From Triatoma infestans (Eukaryota; Arthropoda; Insecta; Hemiptera; Reduviidae): 64,000 nucleotides of DNA. Shown in pieces: positions 1 to 12,761 of the stretch. The stretch is taken from contig JAAEAF010000128.1 of the NCBI GenBank assembly GCA_011037195.1, forward strand, positions 62,001-126,000. Reading direction: 5' to 3'. Position 1 is the stretch's first letter; every line of letters begins with the position of its first letter. The notes beneath the pieces were generated by a model, which was not told the origin of the DNA, searched no databases, and saw only the letters and a program-made list of their open reading frames with translations. Both the position numbers and the translations under genes were made by a program.

Positions 1-920
1 TTGTAATCGTGTAATTTTTACTAGTCTTCTAACGATATGAACTTGCACATTGTGATGGTGAGTTTTCTTGGTATACTGCAGGTATCAATTGTAATCATGG
101 TTGGAATGAACTTTACTTCGTTCGGAAAACTTTCTGTGATTTGCTCCCATCTTGAATTAAATAAATTATGATATTACAAAGTTACAATCTGTAATAAATA
201 ATTTAAAAAATGTCCCATGTGTCAGAAGGTATTCCATGATAAGCCTATTAGTATGACATCTGATCATCCAAACCAAATGATCACTGCCCAATTTATATGA
301 AAATTTATTTATGTATTTATGAAAATTTATATGAAAAGTATTTATTTATAGTACAAATGATTAAAAATCACTCAAAAAGACTGAAATATACGAGATATAA
401 ATTATGTCTAAATATTAACGGTCCACCAAAAACAAGATAATTACTAAGAATAATGTAGCAGATTGTTTTGTACAGTTTATAAGCAAATGTTCAAAAGCAA
501 TTTGAAAAATAGTTAAAAAAAAGGTTAGAATTTAATATTTTTAATTTATATTTTAATATTAATAACTTGATCTTATGAAGACCAAAGTCCTAAACAGTTG
601 CATCTTCCAAAAGTAATAAAGATATTGATTTTCTATTCTATTCTATATTCTACTTGATTATTAATTGAAGATCAGACCCTACATTTGTGAAGATAGGACT
701 GGCTTTTATCCACCAATATTTTGGCAGTTTATGGCACTTAAATGCCACCAGTAAATTTTCATGTCAATATGTTATTTTTTTCAGTCATCAAGAAACAAAA
801 ATCTGGTTAATGTATAAACTAAACAAATAAAAAATAGAAATAAAAATGCTGACCAGGAGAACATTAAATATTTCTCAATATGATTAAATAAATACCATAC
901 ATCGGCAATAAATGTGTTGA
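1..920. other. AT-rich intergenic DNA, nothing recognised
   Basis: No exon-like open frame, RNA gene or clear transposon end was seen. The stretch is AT-rich with short duplications only (a repeated AAATTTAT-type motif near 300-350). Confidence 0.5.
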
Positions 921-1136
921 TTAGATTAGATTTTTGTTAGTGCACTGCGACCTGAAAAATCTATTATGGCCCCGGATCCTTCTCAGTGCACTGTCGGCCT
1001 CCGGGCAATGTTCTCTCCTACAAATTGCCCATCGCCAGAGGCAGTGAGCTGCAGAGGCACCTAGAAAAATAAAATCTAGTGGCAGGACTGCTACACTAGA
1101 ACTCGAGACCTCCGCGTGGAAATCCAGCGCGTTAAA
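921..1136 (-). repeat. tRNA-derived SINE, family A, copy 1 (diverged)
   Basis: On the minus strand this copy aligns by eye with the copies at 1347-1576, 31212-31430, 34705-34935 and 53636-53838. They share a tRNA-like head with a degraded B box (CTCGAGTTC), a body with CTCACTGCC and the GGAGGCCGACAGTGCACTGAGAAGG-type block. Its 3' end differs from most copies: it finishes near GATTAGATTTTTGTTAG on the plus strand, as does the copy at 31.2 kb, which suggests a separate subfamily. No protein is encoded. Family identity is clear; exact ends are approximate. Confidence 0.75.
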
Positions 1137-1346
1137 TTATTTAGTAGGTTTGTAGGTTAATAAAAAAATTCAGTTTTTGTTTTATAAAAAAAATTCTACA
1201 AGTATTGTTTTAACCTGTTGCTTACTAACCTAAGTGTGTGAAAGGAAATTTAAAACCTATTGCCTTCGAATATAAAAAAATTAGAAAACAACAATATGAG
1301 AGAGTGCATAACATTGAAAAAGCTGTAAACTTTAATTTACATTATT

Positions 1347-1576
1347 TAAGTTATTTAAGGCGTCTCAACATCTGTGGTCATTGCGCCCGGAGCCTTCTCA
1401 GTGCACTGCCGGCCTCCGGACAGTGTTCTCCCGTTATAGACAACACCGTCCATCACCGGACAGTGAGCTGTAGGGGCTCCTAGGAAGAGAAAATCTAAGG
1501 GTAGCACGGCTGGATTCGAACCCGTAATCTCCGCGTTACTAGTCCAGCGCGCTACCACTGAGCTAATCCCTTCCCT
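1347..1576 (-). repeat. tRNA-derived SINE, family A, copy 2 (best preserved)
   Basis: Read on the minus strand, the element starts GGGAAGGGATTAGCTCAGTGG, which contains a consensus polymerase III A box (TAGCTCAGTGG), followed by a B box (GGTTCGAATCC). The head resembles a tRNA with loop CTAGTAA, i.e. a possible AGT (Thr) anticodon, but the anticodon stem is poor, so this is a SINE promoter and not a working tRNA. The tail ends GACGCCTTAAATAACTTAA. Perfect 12-bp target-site duplications, ATTTACATTATT, flank it at 1335-1346 and 1577-1588, showing insertion by retrotransposition and modest age. Confidence 0.9.
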
Positions 1577-1588
1577 ATTTACATTATT

Positions 1589-2737
1589 GTTCATCTAAAT
1601 AAACAATATACACACATACTTTCTTCAAGGGCAGAAATTGGGGGGTTCGAGACTTGAGAAATGCCCCCACCTAAGTAAAATACATTTGCACCAATGATTT
1701 AATTTTAATTACATTAATTTTTTAATTAGTGTTTATGCCATTTATCCGTTCATGACAAGTGATTAATGATGATATGAATTAGAAACAACAATTCTTTTAA
1801 AAATTCTGCCTGAATGGATACTGACATAATTCACAAAAATATCCAGTTGCGTTTTTGCTTTTTGGAGAGAACTCTTAAGATTTTTATATTTACCACTATT
1901 TTACTTTTTTTTTACTGGGCGCCTTGTAACCTAAGTAGTTAGAGACGTGGACCCCAAGTTGAGTGTATTGTGTTACTGCATACTATTTCCGGACTTGGTC
2001 TTGAATTTTATTGGTTTTAATATTAGTAATATAAAGTATGTTTCATATTACCCTCCTGATAGATAGTTAGACGTAAAGCCCTCCTGGAAAGAATGGGCTT
2101 TACTTTACTTTCTCTTAATACTGTAAGAGTATTGTGATTATTTCAAATGTTAGAAACTGAGTTTTTATCGGAAGTATAAGTTTTGAGGTCGGCCTGCTGA
2201 GTATAAAAAAATGTTTTTACCAAATGTTCTATTAGTGTGAGCAAATATCTAAAAAACGTAATATTTCGGAAAGCACGGATTTATATATTTCATTTAGGTA
2301 CCAAAGCCGGATAAGTTTTTTTTTCAAAATCTAGACTTTAGTAAATATTCCTTCAGTTTTGCGATTTTCTCGAAAACGTCTTAAGATTGTTTAATCTATA
2401 GTTACTCCAACCATCATTTTGTTGAACATTTTTCTATTAAATTCATTTTGGACGGGTCCTAGATGACTCGACGTTAAGCTTACCTATCATTTCTACAATA
2501 CAATGTACCCACGCGGGTCCGTAAACATTTTTCAATTAGAATTGTAAATTGCATTAAGAAAAATTCGAATGAGTGTTTCGATACGACCTTGCTTTTAATA
2601 TGTGAGAATTTTATCTAATTCTATTTGATATAAATTAAATTTTAATACATAGGAACAAAGAATTTCAAGCAACTAATAGACTTAGTGTGAGAAAATGTGT
2701 TTTTATATAATTATAATGACGTAAACAATCATCATAG
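1589..2737. other. AT-rich intergenic DNA with a faint repeat trace
   Basis: No gene was found. Near 2150-2360 there are short matches to the dispersed repeat family seen at 39.8-61 kb (for example TCGGAAGTA and the TTTTGCGATTTTCTCGAAAAC stretch), too decayed to define as a copy. Confidence 0.35.
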
Positions 2738-2967
2738 GAGAAGGATAGGATTTGGAAAGAAGCAGAAAACGCAACATTCAGGTAAGTTATCACTTTAACT
2801 TATTTATTTATTAACAAAATCGCTATGAAAGATGTGTAATTTATATTTATGCAAAATATGCAACCCTAACCTTTGGACATGGGTTTCAAAAACTGCTTTT
2901 CATTCATTTCAGAAAATTCCATACATTCACGTAAACACCGAAGTTTAATCATGGAGTGCTTCTTGTT

Positions 2968-2991
2968 ACAATAATAATAATAATAATAATA
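2968..2991. repeat. (AAT)n microsatellite
   Basis: Seven or so uninterrupted ATA/AAT units. Such tracts in this window can mark retroelement tails, but no element body is recognisable beside this one. Confidence 0.8.
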
Positions 2992-3960
2992 AGATGCAAC
3001 AAACTTCTAAACCTCATTAATTTATCCATAAAGCGATAAATAACTATTTTATCTTAAGGAAGTCGCAAAAAAAAGAAGATATAATAAATGTCAGTCTTGA
3101 CAGCGAAACTCCGCTCTGGTATTCTCTCGACCAACTAACTCCTTAGTACCTTTTTTGAATATCCTTTTTATGGAAAGGAACTAATTACCAAGTTTGTGGA
3201 CATCCTATAACTTGTCCTCTGGAATTTATTAAAATTCTTTTTATGGGTCAATTTTTATAACTACTATACAGTATTCTGTTCTGACTTGGCAACTTCGTGT
3301 TTCTTTAAATACACAAATTGGACTTGTGTCAGGCCTTAATCTTATTAGCATAGCGGAGTTCACTTCTGTTATCTTTGTTTATTTCGCACAAAACTATCTT
3401 TTTTCTTGTTTTACAACGCCTACAAATGTGGCCTCTCATATGTTATTTTTGTTTTCAGAGTGTGACTGCAAAATAAAATATTTATTACGAAAAAGCTTTA
3501 AACTAAACTGAAAGAAAGGATAAGTATAATTAAAGGTACCTTGTTCGTTAAAAAATGGAAATACGAAAATTAAATGGAATTCCTTTTGCCTAAACTAAAA
3601 GAAAACATAATTTTTCTTTAAACATATGTTATTGTTTATAAGTGAAGACAACAGAAAGAAACTCATAAAAATGGAAGCTCTTCACTGGAAAAAAACTCGA
3701 ACAAATGAAATTGATAGACAAATTGGAAGAGGAGGTGAGGGTACTTTTGGGGAAAAATTTTGATGTTGCTTCAAAAGAAGTAAATGAACATAAAAATTAT
3801 TTCTGTCATTATGATGAAATTTCATTTGGAAAAGAAAGAAAACAAACATCATGAAGCTGAATTATAATTTTAAAGTTTGGTGCAAATCAAAAACTGCATC
3901 CTTACTCTCGAGTCTTTGCGAACGCTAAAATCGCTTCTAACGTATCTGATTTAGAATTAA
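2992..3960. other. AT-rich DNA with a short coding-like stretch
   Basis: At 3697-3853 an open plus-strand frame has a charged, helix-like composition (LEQMKLIDKLEEEVRVLLGK) and ends in TGA. No flanking splice sites fit convincingly and no family is recognised. It may be a decayed transposon or gene remnant. The remainder holds nothing identifiable. Confidence 0.25.
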
Positions 3961-5215
3961 AAAATCGGTGAGACACACACATGACTTTCTTATACTGCAG
4001 TTAAAACAATTATTAAATTGATAAATTTTCTTTAAACTTGAATATTTGCACTTAGTTTCCTTTCTATTAATATAGAGATGCTGATGGTACATGTAGTTAG
4101 CACCCGTAATACATCACAATTCCTCCTTATTCCCTAAAAAAGATTTTTTCAGAAAAAAATTTCAAATAAAAGTGATACGTTTAGCTATCCAAGTTTAAAG
4201 AAAGTCGGTGAGATATTTTCGACAAAATTCCAAAAAACATATTCTGTAAATTGCATTGTAATCCAATATTCTTCAAATCTGGGATTCTAGCATTGCTTCC
4301 AATATACCTGAGTGTTACATATATGGATGTTGGGGCCATTCATTTTATTAAAGTGGTCCTTTTAAGGAATTAACTTCGTTGCTTCAAAGAAACCACCAAA
4401 AAATCAATTTTGCTGGAAAAGTACAAATAAAAATTATTTATGTGCATAGACAGTATACGGAGTTTAAAAAAAATTGTAGGAGATACTGAAAAAAAATTTA
4501 GTAAGTCGCACTTTCGTGATGGATTTAGACCAAAAATTGAATTATAATTTATAGATTTATAGTTTATTAGTGATGGATTTAGATTTTTTTGTCAGGTGTA
4601 ATGTCAGATGCAGTATCAGGTTTGAGCTTGCCGCGATTTTTCGATATGTTGATCACTCACAAACACATACAGGCTATAGGTGAAAACATTTGTTTCGTCC
4701 TGTGGAGACTTCAATACATGCATTCCGGTGAAAATTTGAAATCGTGGCAATACTTCCTCTTATACCTCTTCTGAAAGGGACTAATGAAAATATAACAAAT
4801 CGAAATCAAACACCAACTATACACCCTATAATTTCAACATTACCGGTTGGCATTCATCATCTAGTAGGCCAACTATGTCGAATGAAATGTAGAACAATCG
4901 ATTAATCTTTATAACCACTAGACAGAGGATCCGGTGTTCCTGCCAAAATGATTGTTTTTTTTTTTCTTTGTTAATTATGTAAATTTTCTTTATTTCTCTT
5001 ACTGTTCACTGTAAGAGAAAGTATTGCGTTCGTGACAAATTTTTCAAATTGGGTTTTCACTATTTTTAAGTTTTCATGAGTTGAAAAAATTGAATCAATG
5101 GTATTGTAAAGAGCGTTAGTCCACTCATACAGACTTTTGGCAAATTGAAAAAACTTTTTGTGATAATACTTTTTAATCGTACGAAGAAACAATTTTTCCC
5201 GTATTATCATGGTAT
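3961..5215. repeat. Decayed copies of the ACTTTCTCTTAC repeat family
   Basis: The stretch has the family's hallmark pieces in broken order: GACTTTCTTATACTGCAG near 3980; the TTTCAAATAAAAGTGATA and TTCGACAAAATTCC blocks near 4160-4230; and CTCTTACTGTTCACTGTAAG with AAGTATTGCGTTCGTG near 4996-5035. Divergence is high and borders are uncertain. No functional gene is visible. Confidence 0.45.
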
Positions 5216-6540
5216 GTTACTGAGTATTTCTAGTATCATGGCAATATAATTTAGGGGGGCTCAAGCTCAAAAAAATCATATATGACATGGACTAATGACC
5301 TTTCCAAAAGTAATTTATTTATTTATATGGGCAGTCAACCCTCTATACAATGTTCACAAATGCTGTTTATATTCACATATATACAAAATAGATATACTCA
5401 AAATATAATAAAATAGACATACACAAAATAGATATATATAAAATAAATAGTAATGGAAATAAATTATGAGTGTTGATTTATTTCTAATAAACGTTTATTT
5501 AAGTCAAAAAATATCAAATATTATGTATTATAAGTTGTAATATAGTTTATAGCATAATATAACATTATATATGTAATATAGTTTATAAGTTTCTTAATGT
5601 TCTATAATTTTTTTGGATTTATTAAGCATTTTTCAGTGAATGCTTTTCCAGATCGCAAGAATACGCCATCATTTTTTCCCAGTTTAAAGTTTTGAGCCTT
5701 AATGCCATCAATGTACTTGTAAGCTTCTTAAATTTTTCCGTCGCTTTTGTTACATTCAATCATGCAAACTTAGAAATACTGAATTCAATTTTGTCCTTTT
5801 TTTGGAATTTTCTTTCCTTTACAATTTACATTCAACAGAAACTCTATCATCAAGACTGGTTCAAACCTAATGCTTCACTTCATCATTGTACTCACAGTAA
5901 TGATAACCAATGTATTAAAACAGTTAGTTCATGAAATATTACAGAGAGGTATTCAGAAAAAGTGAGATTTTGGACTCTTGCAGTCAGGTCCAGAAGTTCT
6001 TGGGAAGGTTATATATAATTTTCCCAGGAAGAATAATGTGCTCTTCTCCTTTGACTTTGCATCTCGTGATTTTATTTTGCTTATAATATTCCGAGTTTCT
6101 CGCGCCTTTCTTCCATTTTCTCTTCCTTACATTCTGTAGAATCCATTCTACCTCAGACAATAAAAGGTTGACAAAATTCAGCCTGAGCGGTGTTAGAGTG
6201 CAGCACTACAGTAGTTTTGAAAAAGGCATCAGACCAGGGCAGATGCCCTTTTCAAGACACCTACCATTCATTACATCACCATTGCACCAACTGACTAATG
6301 CTCTATACGAACCAAAAGCTGCGTCTACATGCCTACAGCAAGAAACACCCATAATTCAATTTTAGAAAATAATATGTCACCGATGCCTTTCTCAAAACCA
6401 CTGAGACCAAAACATTCAATTAATGTTGTGGTGAGTAGTGTGGTGTTTATACACATACGAGAACTAAATTTCTCCAAAACAAAAAAATTAAAGGAACTAG
6501 ATATTCTGATTAGGCAAAAAGCAACAAAACCCGCAAAATC
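5216..6540. other. AT-rich intergenic DNA, nothing recognised
   Basis: Runs of TA-rich sequence with GATATACTCAAAATATAATAAAATAGACATAC-like imperfect short tandem units around 5390-5450. No gene, RNA gene or defined mobile element was recognised. Confidence 0.4.
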
Positions 6541-6960
6541 AGAAGAAGTTCAAACTTGATATTCCGTTCAGGTTACACCATCATAACCGAAACAAAAGTT
6601 TTGCTCAAAATCCATTACAGGAAGGGGATTTATTACCAGGATTTTTCTCCAATTTTCACGACTTTTCTCGAAAATGGCTCTAACATTTTTATAAATTTCT
6701 TTCCAATGTTCTGTTACGTTTATTTGCAACATTCTTCTGAGAAAATTAATTTTTGGTGTATTGTGGGAAGCGTGACCTTTCGCATCCTTCTAAAGTGCTA
6801 TTTTAAAGTACAATAACTAAAGATATAAAAAGAGTACATCAAATATGCAAGCCTAATTACCAAACCTAATTCAAATCAAATTACCAAACCTAACTGTGCG
6901 ATTTTCCAGGGGTTTTCAGAGTTAGCGATTTTCCCGTAAACGTGTCCAACGCTCATCCAT
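6541..6960 (+). repeat. Partial copy of the ACTTTCTCTTAC repeat family
   Basis: The stretch carries the central blocks of the family in plus orientation: AGTTCAAACTTGATATTCCG, a C(T/A)CAAAATCC block, CTCGAAAATGGCTCTAAC and a short AAAGTGCTATTT segment. Both inverted ends are missing or decayed. It directly precedes the 3' end of the retroelement at 7.0-12.6 kb. Confidence 0.55.
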
Positions 6961-7098
6961 TAATTGTTGAAAGATACCATTATTATTCAAGGAAGGGGAG
7001 GGCAAAAGCCTAAGCTATCCAAAGCCTCCCTGGGCCCGTATAGCTACCCCTAAACAATAACAACTACTGGGTCTGGAACAAAAGTCCAGTCCCAGGTT

Positions 7099-10000
7099 TT
7101 ACCATCTAAGTTTCACCACAGACTGAACAAATCGGACCAAAACCTTAAAACGACATAGCTTAAGATCCTCTACCGATATCCTATTCCGGCCGAAGGTCCT
7201 AAACCTAATCTCCTCACAGCCCAAACAATCCGTCATCAGATGCATGGGTGTTTCCTCCTCCGTCTCACAAACTCTACCAAATGGGTCAGGCATGAGTCCC
7301 ATTGTACAGAGATGTCTCCTTAAGCCACAATGCCCAGTGAGGAAGCCAACCAGATGACTGAGAGAGGTCCGTGAAAGACATCGGATCCCGCTATTCAAAG
7401 CTCTGTCCGGACCTCAATGAGCATCTTAGACTGCTGACAACCCTTATGGATGAGTGCTGTGAGGTCATCCATGTCTGGAAACCTGTCACATGTGCCAGAA
7501 GACACACCAACAGCAGGCTCTGGACCAATGAAAGGGAGACAGGCGCCTAATTTGGCAAACCTATCCACCTCCTCATTCCCAAAGATTCCCATATGACCTG
7601 GAACCAGAACAGAAGCACATCCTTCAATGAAGAAAGATCTTCCAGCCTTTCAGAACATTCCAACACCAATCTGGAAGTGAAGACACATGAGCTAACCCAG
7701 CCTGGTTGTCCGAGCAGATACAAATACCTTTTAAATTAGTGTTACGCACCCTCTCATCCAAAATACAGCAAAGAATTGCATAAAACTCAGCCTGGAAAAC
7801 GGTGGCCCACTCACCAAGAGGCGCTACCAAATGATCTCCCGTCTCAAAATAGACGGCAGCCCCAGACCTACCATCCATCCTGGAACCGTCCGTGTAGCAT
7901 CGGAGATAATTCTCAGGAATCACACCAGACGGACCCAGGGTTAACCAATCTTCCCTAGAAGGCAACCTAACCCTGTAGGAATGACCACAGACAAAAGTCT
8001 TCAAATTCCTATCAGAAGGGAAACCTGTAATGGGAATCCTTAAAAGCATCTCACGATAAATGGTAGAATGACCATATCGCTTACCCTGCCAAAAACCTGC
8101 CTGTTTAATTCTATAACAGCCTTTCATTGCCTGGTTTTTCACCTCCACAAAGAGAGATGGAATCCCTAACAAAGTCTCCATAGATGCGGTCGGTGTAGTC
8201 TGAAACGCACCAGTCACCGCCAGACAAGCCAAGCGTTGGATGTCTTCCAGCAGCTGTCTAGCGAATCGTGTTTCAATGCGACGCCACCACACCAAAGCCG
8301 CATATACTAACTAGGTTTAATGACCATGCAATAAATCCAGAACATCATCTTGGGAGTGATCCCCCAGTTTTTACCTACAACTCTTCGACATTGCCAAAAG
8401 GAAATTACTGCCTTTTGATACTGTGTCTTAACATGTTCCGACCAGTTCAATTTACTGTCGAGAACTACTCCAAGGAACTTCACTGATTTACTAACCTGTA
8501 TGGAAGTACCTAACAACCTAGGAGATGTAAAACCTACTATCTTCGTTCTATGTGTAAATAGAATTGCCTGGGTCTTAATAGGATTAATAAAAAGACCCTT
8601 ATCCTGTGTCCAACAAAATACGATGTTAAGGGCGCTTTGCATTAAGTCCGAAATAGTGGACAGACAGCGCCCTAACAATAAAATAACACCATCATCGGCA
8701 TATGCTTGCACATAAAACCCCGATGAATTCATCCTAACCAAAAGGTCATCCATGACGGTACCCTCTGCCCGCTTGTATTAACATGGTGCGCCCGCCAAGG
8801 GAAGCCTGCATAACCCTACTCCTAAGATAGACACCTATCCAATTCATTAAGACGGGATGTATACCTTTTCGTACCAAGGCATCTTCGAGAGCATCAAACG
8901 ATACTCTGTCAAATGCCTCCTCAACATCAAAGAAACACCCTAGGGCATATTCTTTTATCTCCAGAGCAGATTCTATCCTTCCGACAGAGACAATGTATTG
9001 CAGTCTCTGTCGACTTACCTACAATATAAGCATATTGGTTAGGAAGGAGTGGATGATCCCTTAATGGGCCATCAGTAATATACCTATCCACCAACCTTTC
9101 CAAAGTTTTCAAGAGAAAAGGCAAGACTAATGCCTTAGACTAGGTCTAAATGCCTTAGGGTCAGTGTAGTCGCTTCTTTCCGGCTTGGGAATAAAGACTA
9201 CTCTTACATCTCTCCATAATGTTGGAACATAACCAAACATCAAACATCCTTTAAAAATTCTTAACAATACCTTCGTCAGCACGTCACCACCATTTTGGAG
9301 CAGACAAGGTTAAATCCTGTCCGGTCCAGGTGACTTGAAAGGTGAGAAACTTTGTACTGCCCAAATTACTCTACATGCGTGACTATCTCATCTAAGGTGG
9401 ATACATCATCAGGGTCCAATCTTCTTCCGCCCACCAAAGATGAGGCAGCATTTAAACCAATATTATCCGGGAAGTGAATATAGCAAAAGCTGCAGTGTCT
9501 CCCCTTCCCCCCTTGTAAAGGAACTATCAGGGTATTGAAGGGCACCTAACTGACTGTCCTTATCCTTACTAAGAATCCATACCAGCCTAGATGATTCCTG
9601 GAACGAATTTAAATCCTCACAAAAGGATCTCCAGGAATTTCTCTTGGCTCTCCTCAGAGCATATGTATATGCTCTTTTAGTACTGTTATTACTATCCCAT
9701 GATTCCGAGGAATCAGCAAGGACAGCCTTCCTGTATGATCCCCTTAACTGTCTCCTTAGTTTTCCAACGATGAGGACCAACTTACTACCCTTAACCACCT
9801 TGGGAGGACAGGACTCCTCAAATGAGAATCTAATGTGTTCATGAAGAATACCAGCCTCCCTTTCCAATTCCTCTATACCATCAGGGACTTCTGATTGGAT
9901 AGCTAGTTTATCTTCAAGAATTCTAGAATATAAACCCCAATCCGCCCTCCTAGGATTCCTATAAGTAGCCAGGGTAATTGGATCAATCCCCAGACTTAAC

Positions 10001-10530
10001 CTAATCATCCTGAGATCGGAGATGGAAGCCTCAGGACTTACCCTCCAATCCTTAATCAAACCACTAAAATTCCTAGAAGCAAGGGTAATATCAATGCCTG
10101 CCTTCTAATTCTAGTAACAAAAGTGGTTCAGAACCCCTATTCAGGACCTCTAGTCGCGTGCTCACCAGGAAATCCATGAGAGCGCGACCCCTACCATTGG
10201 TGTCGCTGCTCCCCAGACAACATGATGCGCATTCGCGTCATATCCTATTATAATAGGTATGTCATTGGCCTCTGAAAATTGAAGCAAACCCATCAACTCC
10301 TGAGGAGGAGGAGAGGGGCCATCATAGGGGAAGTAAGTGGAAGCCACAACTACGTCGCGGTGACTCCCACCAACCCCCAGACCAACACTCACCGCCACCA
10401 AATTCCGACAGCAGAACTGTCGAAGCAGAACAGCGACGACACTTCGACTGGCAAAGATGCATGCCCTAGGAATGCCCCCGCCATCCGCCACGAACAGTCC
10501 GCCATCAACCACAGTCAATCCTCGAACCAA
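7099..10530 (-). pseudogene. ORF2 relic: endonuclease, reverse transcriptase, RNase H
   Basis: Pieces of one polyprotein lie in several frames. The endonuclease part (10162-10530) keeps YDANAHHVVWG, the Asp-Ala-Asn-His-His motif of R1/Jockey-type APE nucleases. The reverse transcriptase keeps PNQYAYIVGKSTETAI (about 9040) and the catalytic YADD box (near 8690), then LGVVLDSKLNW. RNase H keeps TDGS, an Glu in FQAEFYAIL, SDNQA and, after a frameshift, GNEEVDRFAKLGA. The C-terminal part (7099-7398) has a zinc-knuckle-like Cys/His stretch around CETEEETPMHLMTDC, usual in this group. At least five frame breaks mean no functional product. Confidence 0.85.
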
Positions 10531-10690
10531 AAACCTTTATAGGCATAAGGTTCTTCTATTAGAATAAAATATGTATGCAACTTAGCAATACTACGGCATA
10601 AATTAGCGTTGCATCTTTGCTATGTTGTAAGTTAATTTGTACCATCTCTACCCTGTCAACTGCTATAATCACAAGTTAACATTGGAAGAG

Positions 10691-12000
10691 TTAGATCCTG
10701 ATAGTACCCGGTAGGAAGCAGGTAGGTGAAGAGAGGAAAAAAACACTTACCTTACTTGCTGACATCTTGTCAGGCCTACCTGTATCCTGCTCCATTGCCT
10801 CAGAAGAAGTAGTAGGAGCATCCTCATCTTCCTTCTTCAACCTGATGAAGAGCCTACCCATCTCGAAGAAAAGACGAAAATCGACCTTCCCCAACGCCTG
10901 AGCAGAAGCATCATCAATTCTATAAGCCAAGGATACTCCTTTCTCGACTTGTTGTCGATACACGTTCCTCCATAGGCTTACATCCAAGTTATTTTGGAAG
11001 GCAAGACCTTTCAGCACTTGTTCGCTGGTATGCTTGCCCTCCGGAATAAACATAGAGATCCTAGCCATAATGGGGACCTCAGACGCCTTCATGAGCTTGA
11101 AGTGCCTTCCTTCCCAACCAGGCTTAACATTCTCCAAAACCCAGTCAAATGTGGCCTGATAAAAGCAGGCCAGAAGAAACCAGCCCTCAGAGACCATGCC
11201 CGACTGAATAAATTTCAGCCTGCATGACTGTTCCTGTATAGTTTTCCTAACGATGGCGAGCATCTCCCTTCTAATGACAGAAGCGTCATCATCAGAGAGA
11301 GGCTCGGAGGGATCGCTGCTGGTTATTGCCAGAAACAGCTTTCTCTCCGCCTCCGTTATCTTAGGCTTCTTACCTGCCGGCTGGATTCCAGGCGGCGTGC
11401 CCCAGGGGTTCTAGATCTTTTTTGAGCCCCAATAGGTATATCCTCGGCTGGTGCAGGTTGAGTGGATCTCATTCTCTTCGCACGCCTTTACCTGTATCTC
11501 CCACTAAGTTTCTTCTTCTGCTCAGTTTCCTTGGATACCTTACCAGAAGTCGACTTAGCTTCCTTTTCCTTCGCAGAGGAATTCGCAATAGCCGTGGCCG
11601 ACGCAGAATTACCTCGCTTCTTTCCTTTAACCACGTGCCATTCATCTCCGCAGGTGGACGAGTCCTCCGCAGCGACTATTGGCGCGCTCTCCTCCAGAAG
11701 CAGGTTTTCCATGCTCCTGGAAATGCTGTCCAGTTTCCCCCCTAGTGCATCCGAGCCCTGGTCGCCCAACCCTGGATGCACAGAGGAGTTTCCCCCACCA
11801 CCGGTGACCCCCTCCTATAAGGGGCCCTCGGCTGACGACTCTACTTTATTTATATCCATAAATGAAGTTAGAAAAATTCATCTCCGGAGCTCTCCACCCT
11901 CCACGGAGCCTCACAAATTGGGACGCTATAAAGAAGCGCCAGAGCTACCCCAGAGATATAGCGCCCAGGGATTGTGAGCCAAGGCCCACAATACCCAGGA
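10691..12000 (-). pseudogene. ORF1 relic, DUF4780-like, of the 7.0-12.6 kb element
   Basis: Minus-strand frames joined across shifts near 11263 and 11488 give a protein with a low-complexity, Lys/Ser-rich N-terminal part (KGKKRGNSASATAIA near 11630). A compact domain follows, including GWFLLACFYQATFDWV, WRNVYRQQVEKG and FRLFFEMGRLFIRL. The ending resembles the DUF4780 domain often found beside arthropod non-LTR polyproteins (recognition from memory, not a search). It presumably bound element RNA. The frame is broken in this copy. Confidence 0.6.
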
Positions 12001-12640
12001 GCAGCTCACCCATGCGTGTTTTACGCTAGCCGATTGACCAGAGCTGGGTTAGGCTCTGGTCGCCTGTTTATCGGAGTCCGGAACCAAAGTGGTGTGTTGG
12101 ACTGCAAGGCCCGCTGAGGTAACTTGCCTCTAGCGTGAACCTGCGTCCTCAACCACCAGGACTTCCTTTTCCTACGACACAGATATCCACACACGGCAAA
12201 CATGTGGGTAGCACCAGCACGTGCCACTGGCGCGTAAGAGTGTAATTGTGTAAATGTATAATGTTAAGACGTTTAGGTGTAAGTGATACAGCATGAACTC
12301 CCACGGAGGCTCCGCATCAAAAGAATTCGCTGCAAGAGATTCAGGCCGCACATAGATTAAGGCGACCCAAACAGAGGGCAGAAAAGTTTCCGCCAACTCA
12401 AACTCCTAATGGGAGAACCACTGCACTTATTAGTCTGTAATTGTAGCTGAGGTACGTGGGAATGCTAAGTTCCCAAATAGACCGAAGGCTACCCTCTGCG
12501 TTTGCCCTCCAGCTTGGCCAGCCACGCTTCCACAAAAGTGGAGCGCAGATGTTTCTGGAGCCAGCGACAAGGACGCGCTAGATGGGCTAGAATGAGGTTC
12601 CGCGACGGAATAGCCGTCTCAATTAACATAAGGAAGTTTC

Positions 12641-12761
12641 GCCCTATGTGAAAGATACTATACTATATAAATCTATCAATTTTATAGCAAACATTTGCTG
12701 GGAAATGGAATTTAGGGGTTCTGGAAGAGCTGCAACGTTAAACTTCTTTCTATAAAAACAT
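12641..12761. other. Short unassigned spacer
   Basis: AT-rich DNA between the 5' end of the retroelement and a family-B SINE. Nothing recognised. Confidence 0.4.

Larger units (their letters stand above)
7000..12640 (-). mobile_element. Decayed non-LTR retrotransposon with RNase H (R1/I-like group)
   Basis: A block of much higher GC content than its surroundings encodes, on the minus strand and in order, an ORF1-like protein (about 12000-10691), an APE-type endonuclease (10530-10162), a reverse transcriptase (about 9700-8307) and an RNase H domain (8295-7395). RNase H behind the reverse transcriptase places it in the group that includes I, R1, LOA and Tad elements. Many frameshifts and stops make it a dead copy. 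The 5' end is set by the drop in GC near 12640; the 3' end near 7000-7040 lacks a clear tail. Target-site duplications were not found. Confidence 0.88.

Noticed and set aside
1525..1576. Functional tRNA gene (A and B boxes present, minus strand)
   Set aside because: The acceptor and anticodon stems do not close, a SINE body follows and target-site duplications flank the whole unit.
4589..4774. Piggybac-like or other gene exon
   Set aside because: Translation shows no motif of any transposase and lies among decayed repeat blocks.
9644..9844. Small plus-strand membrane-like protein
   Set aside because: Antisense of the reverse transcriptase relic.
11422..11977. Plus-strand open frames of 107 and 171 residues
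   Set aside because: Antisense to the ORF1 relic; low-complexity composition and no family signature.
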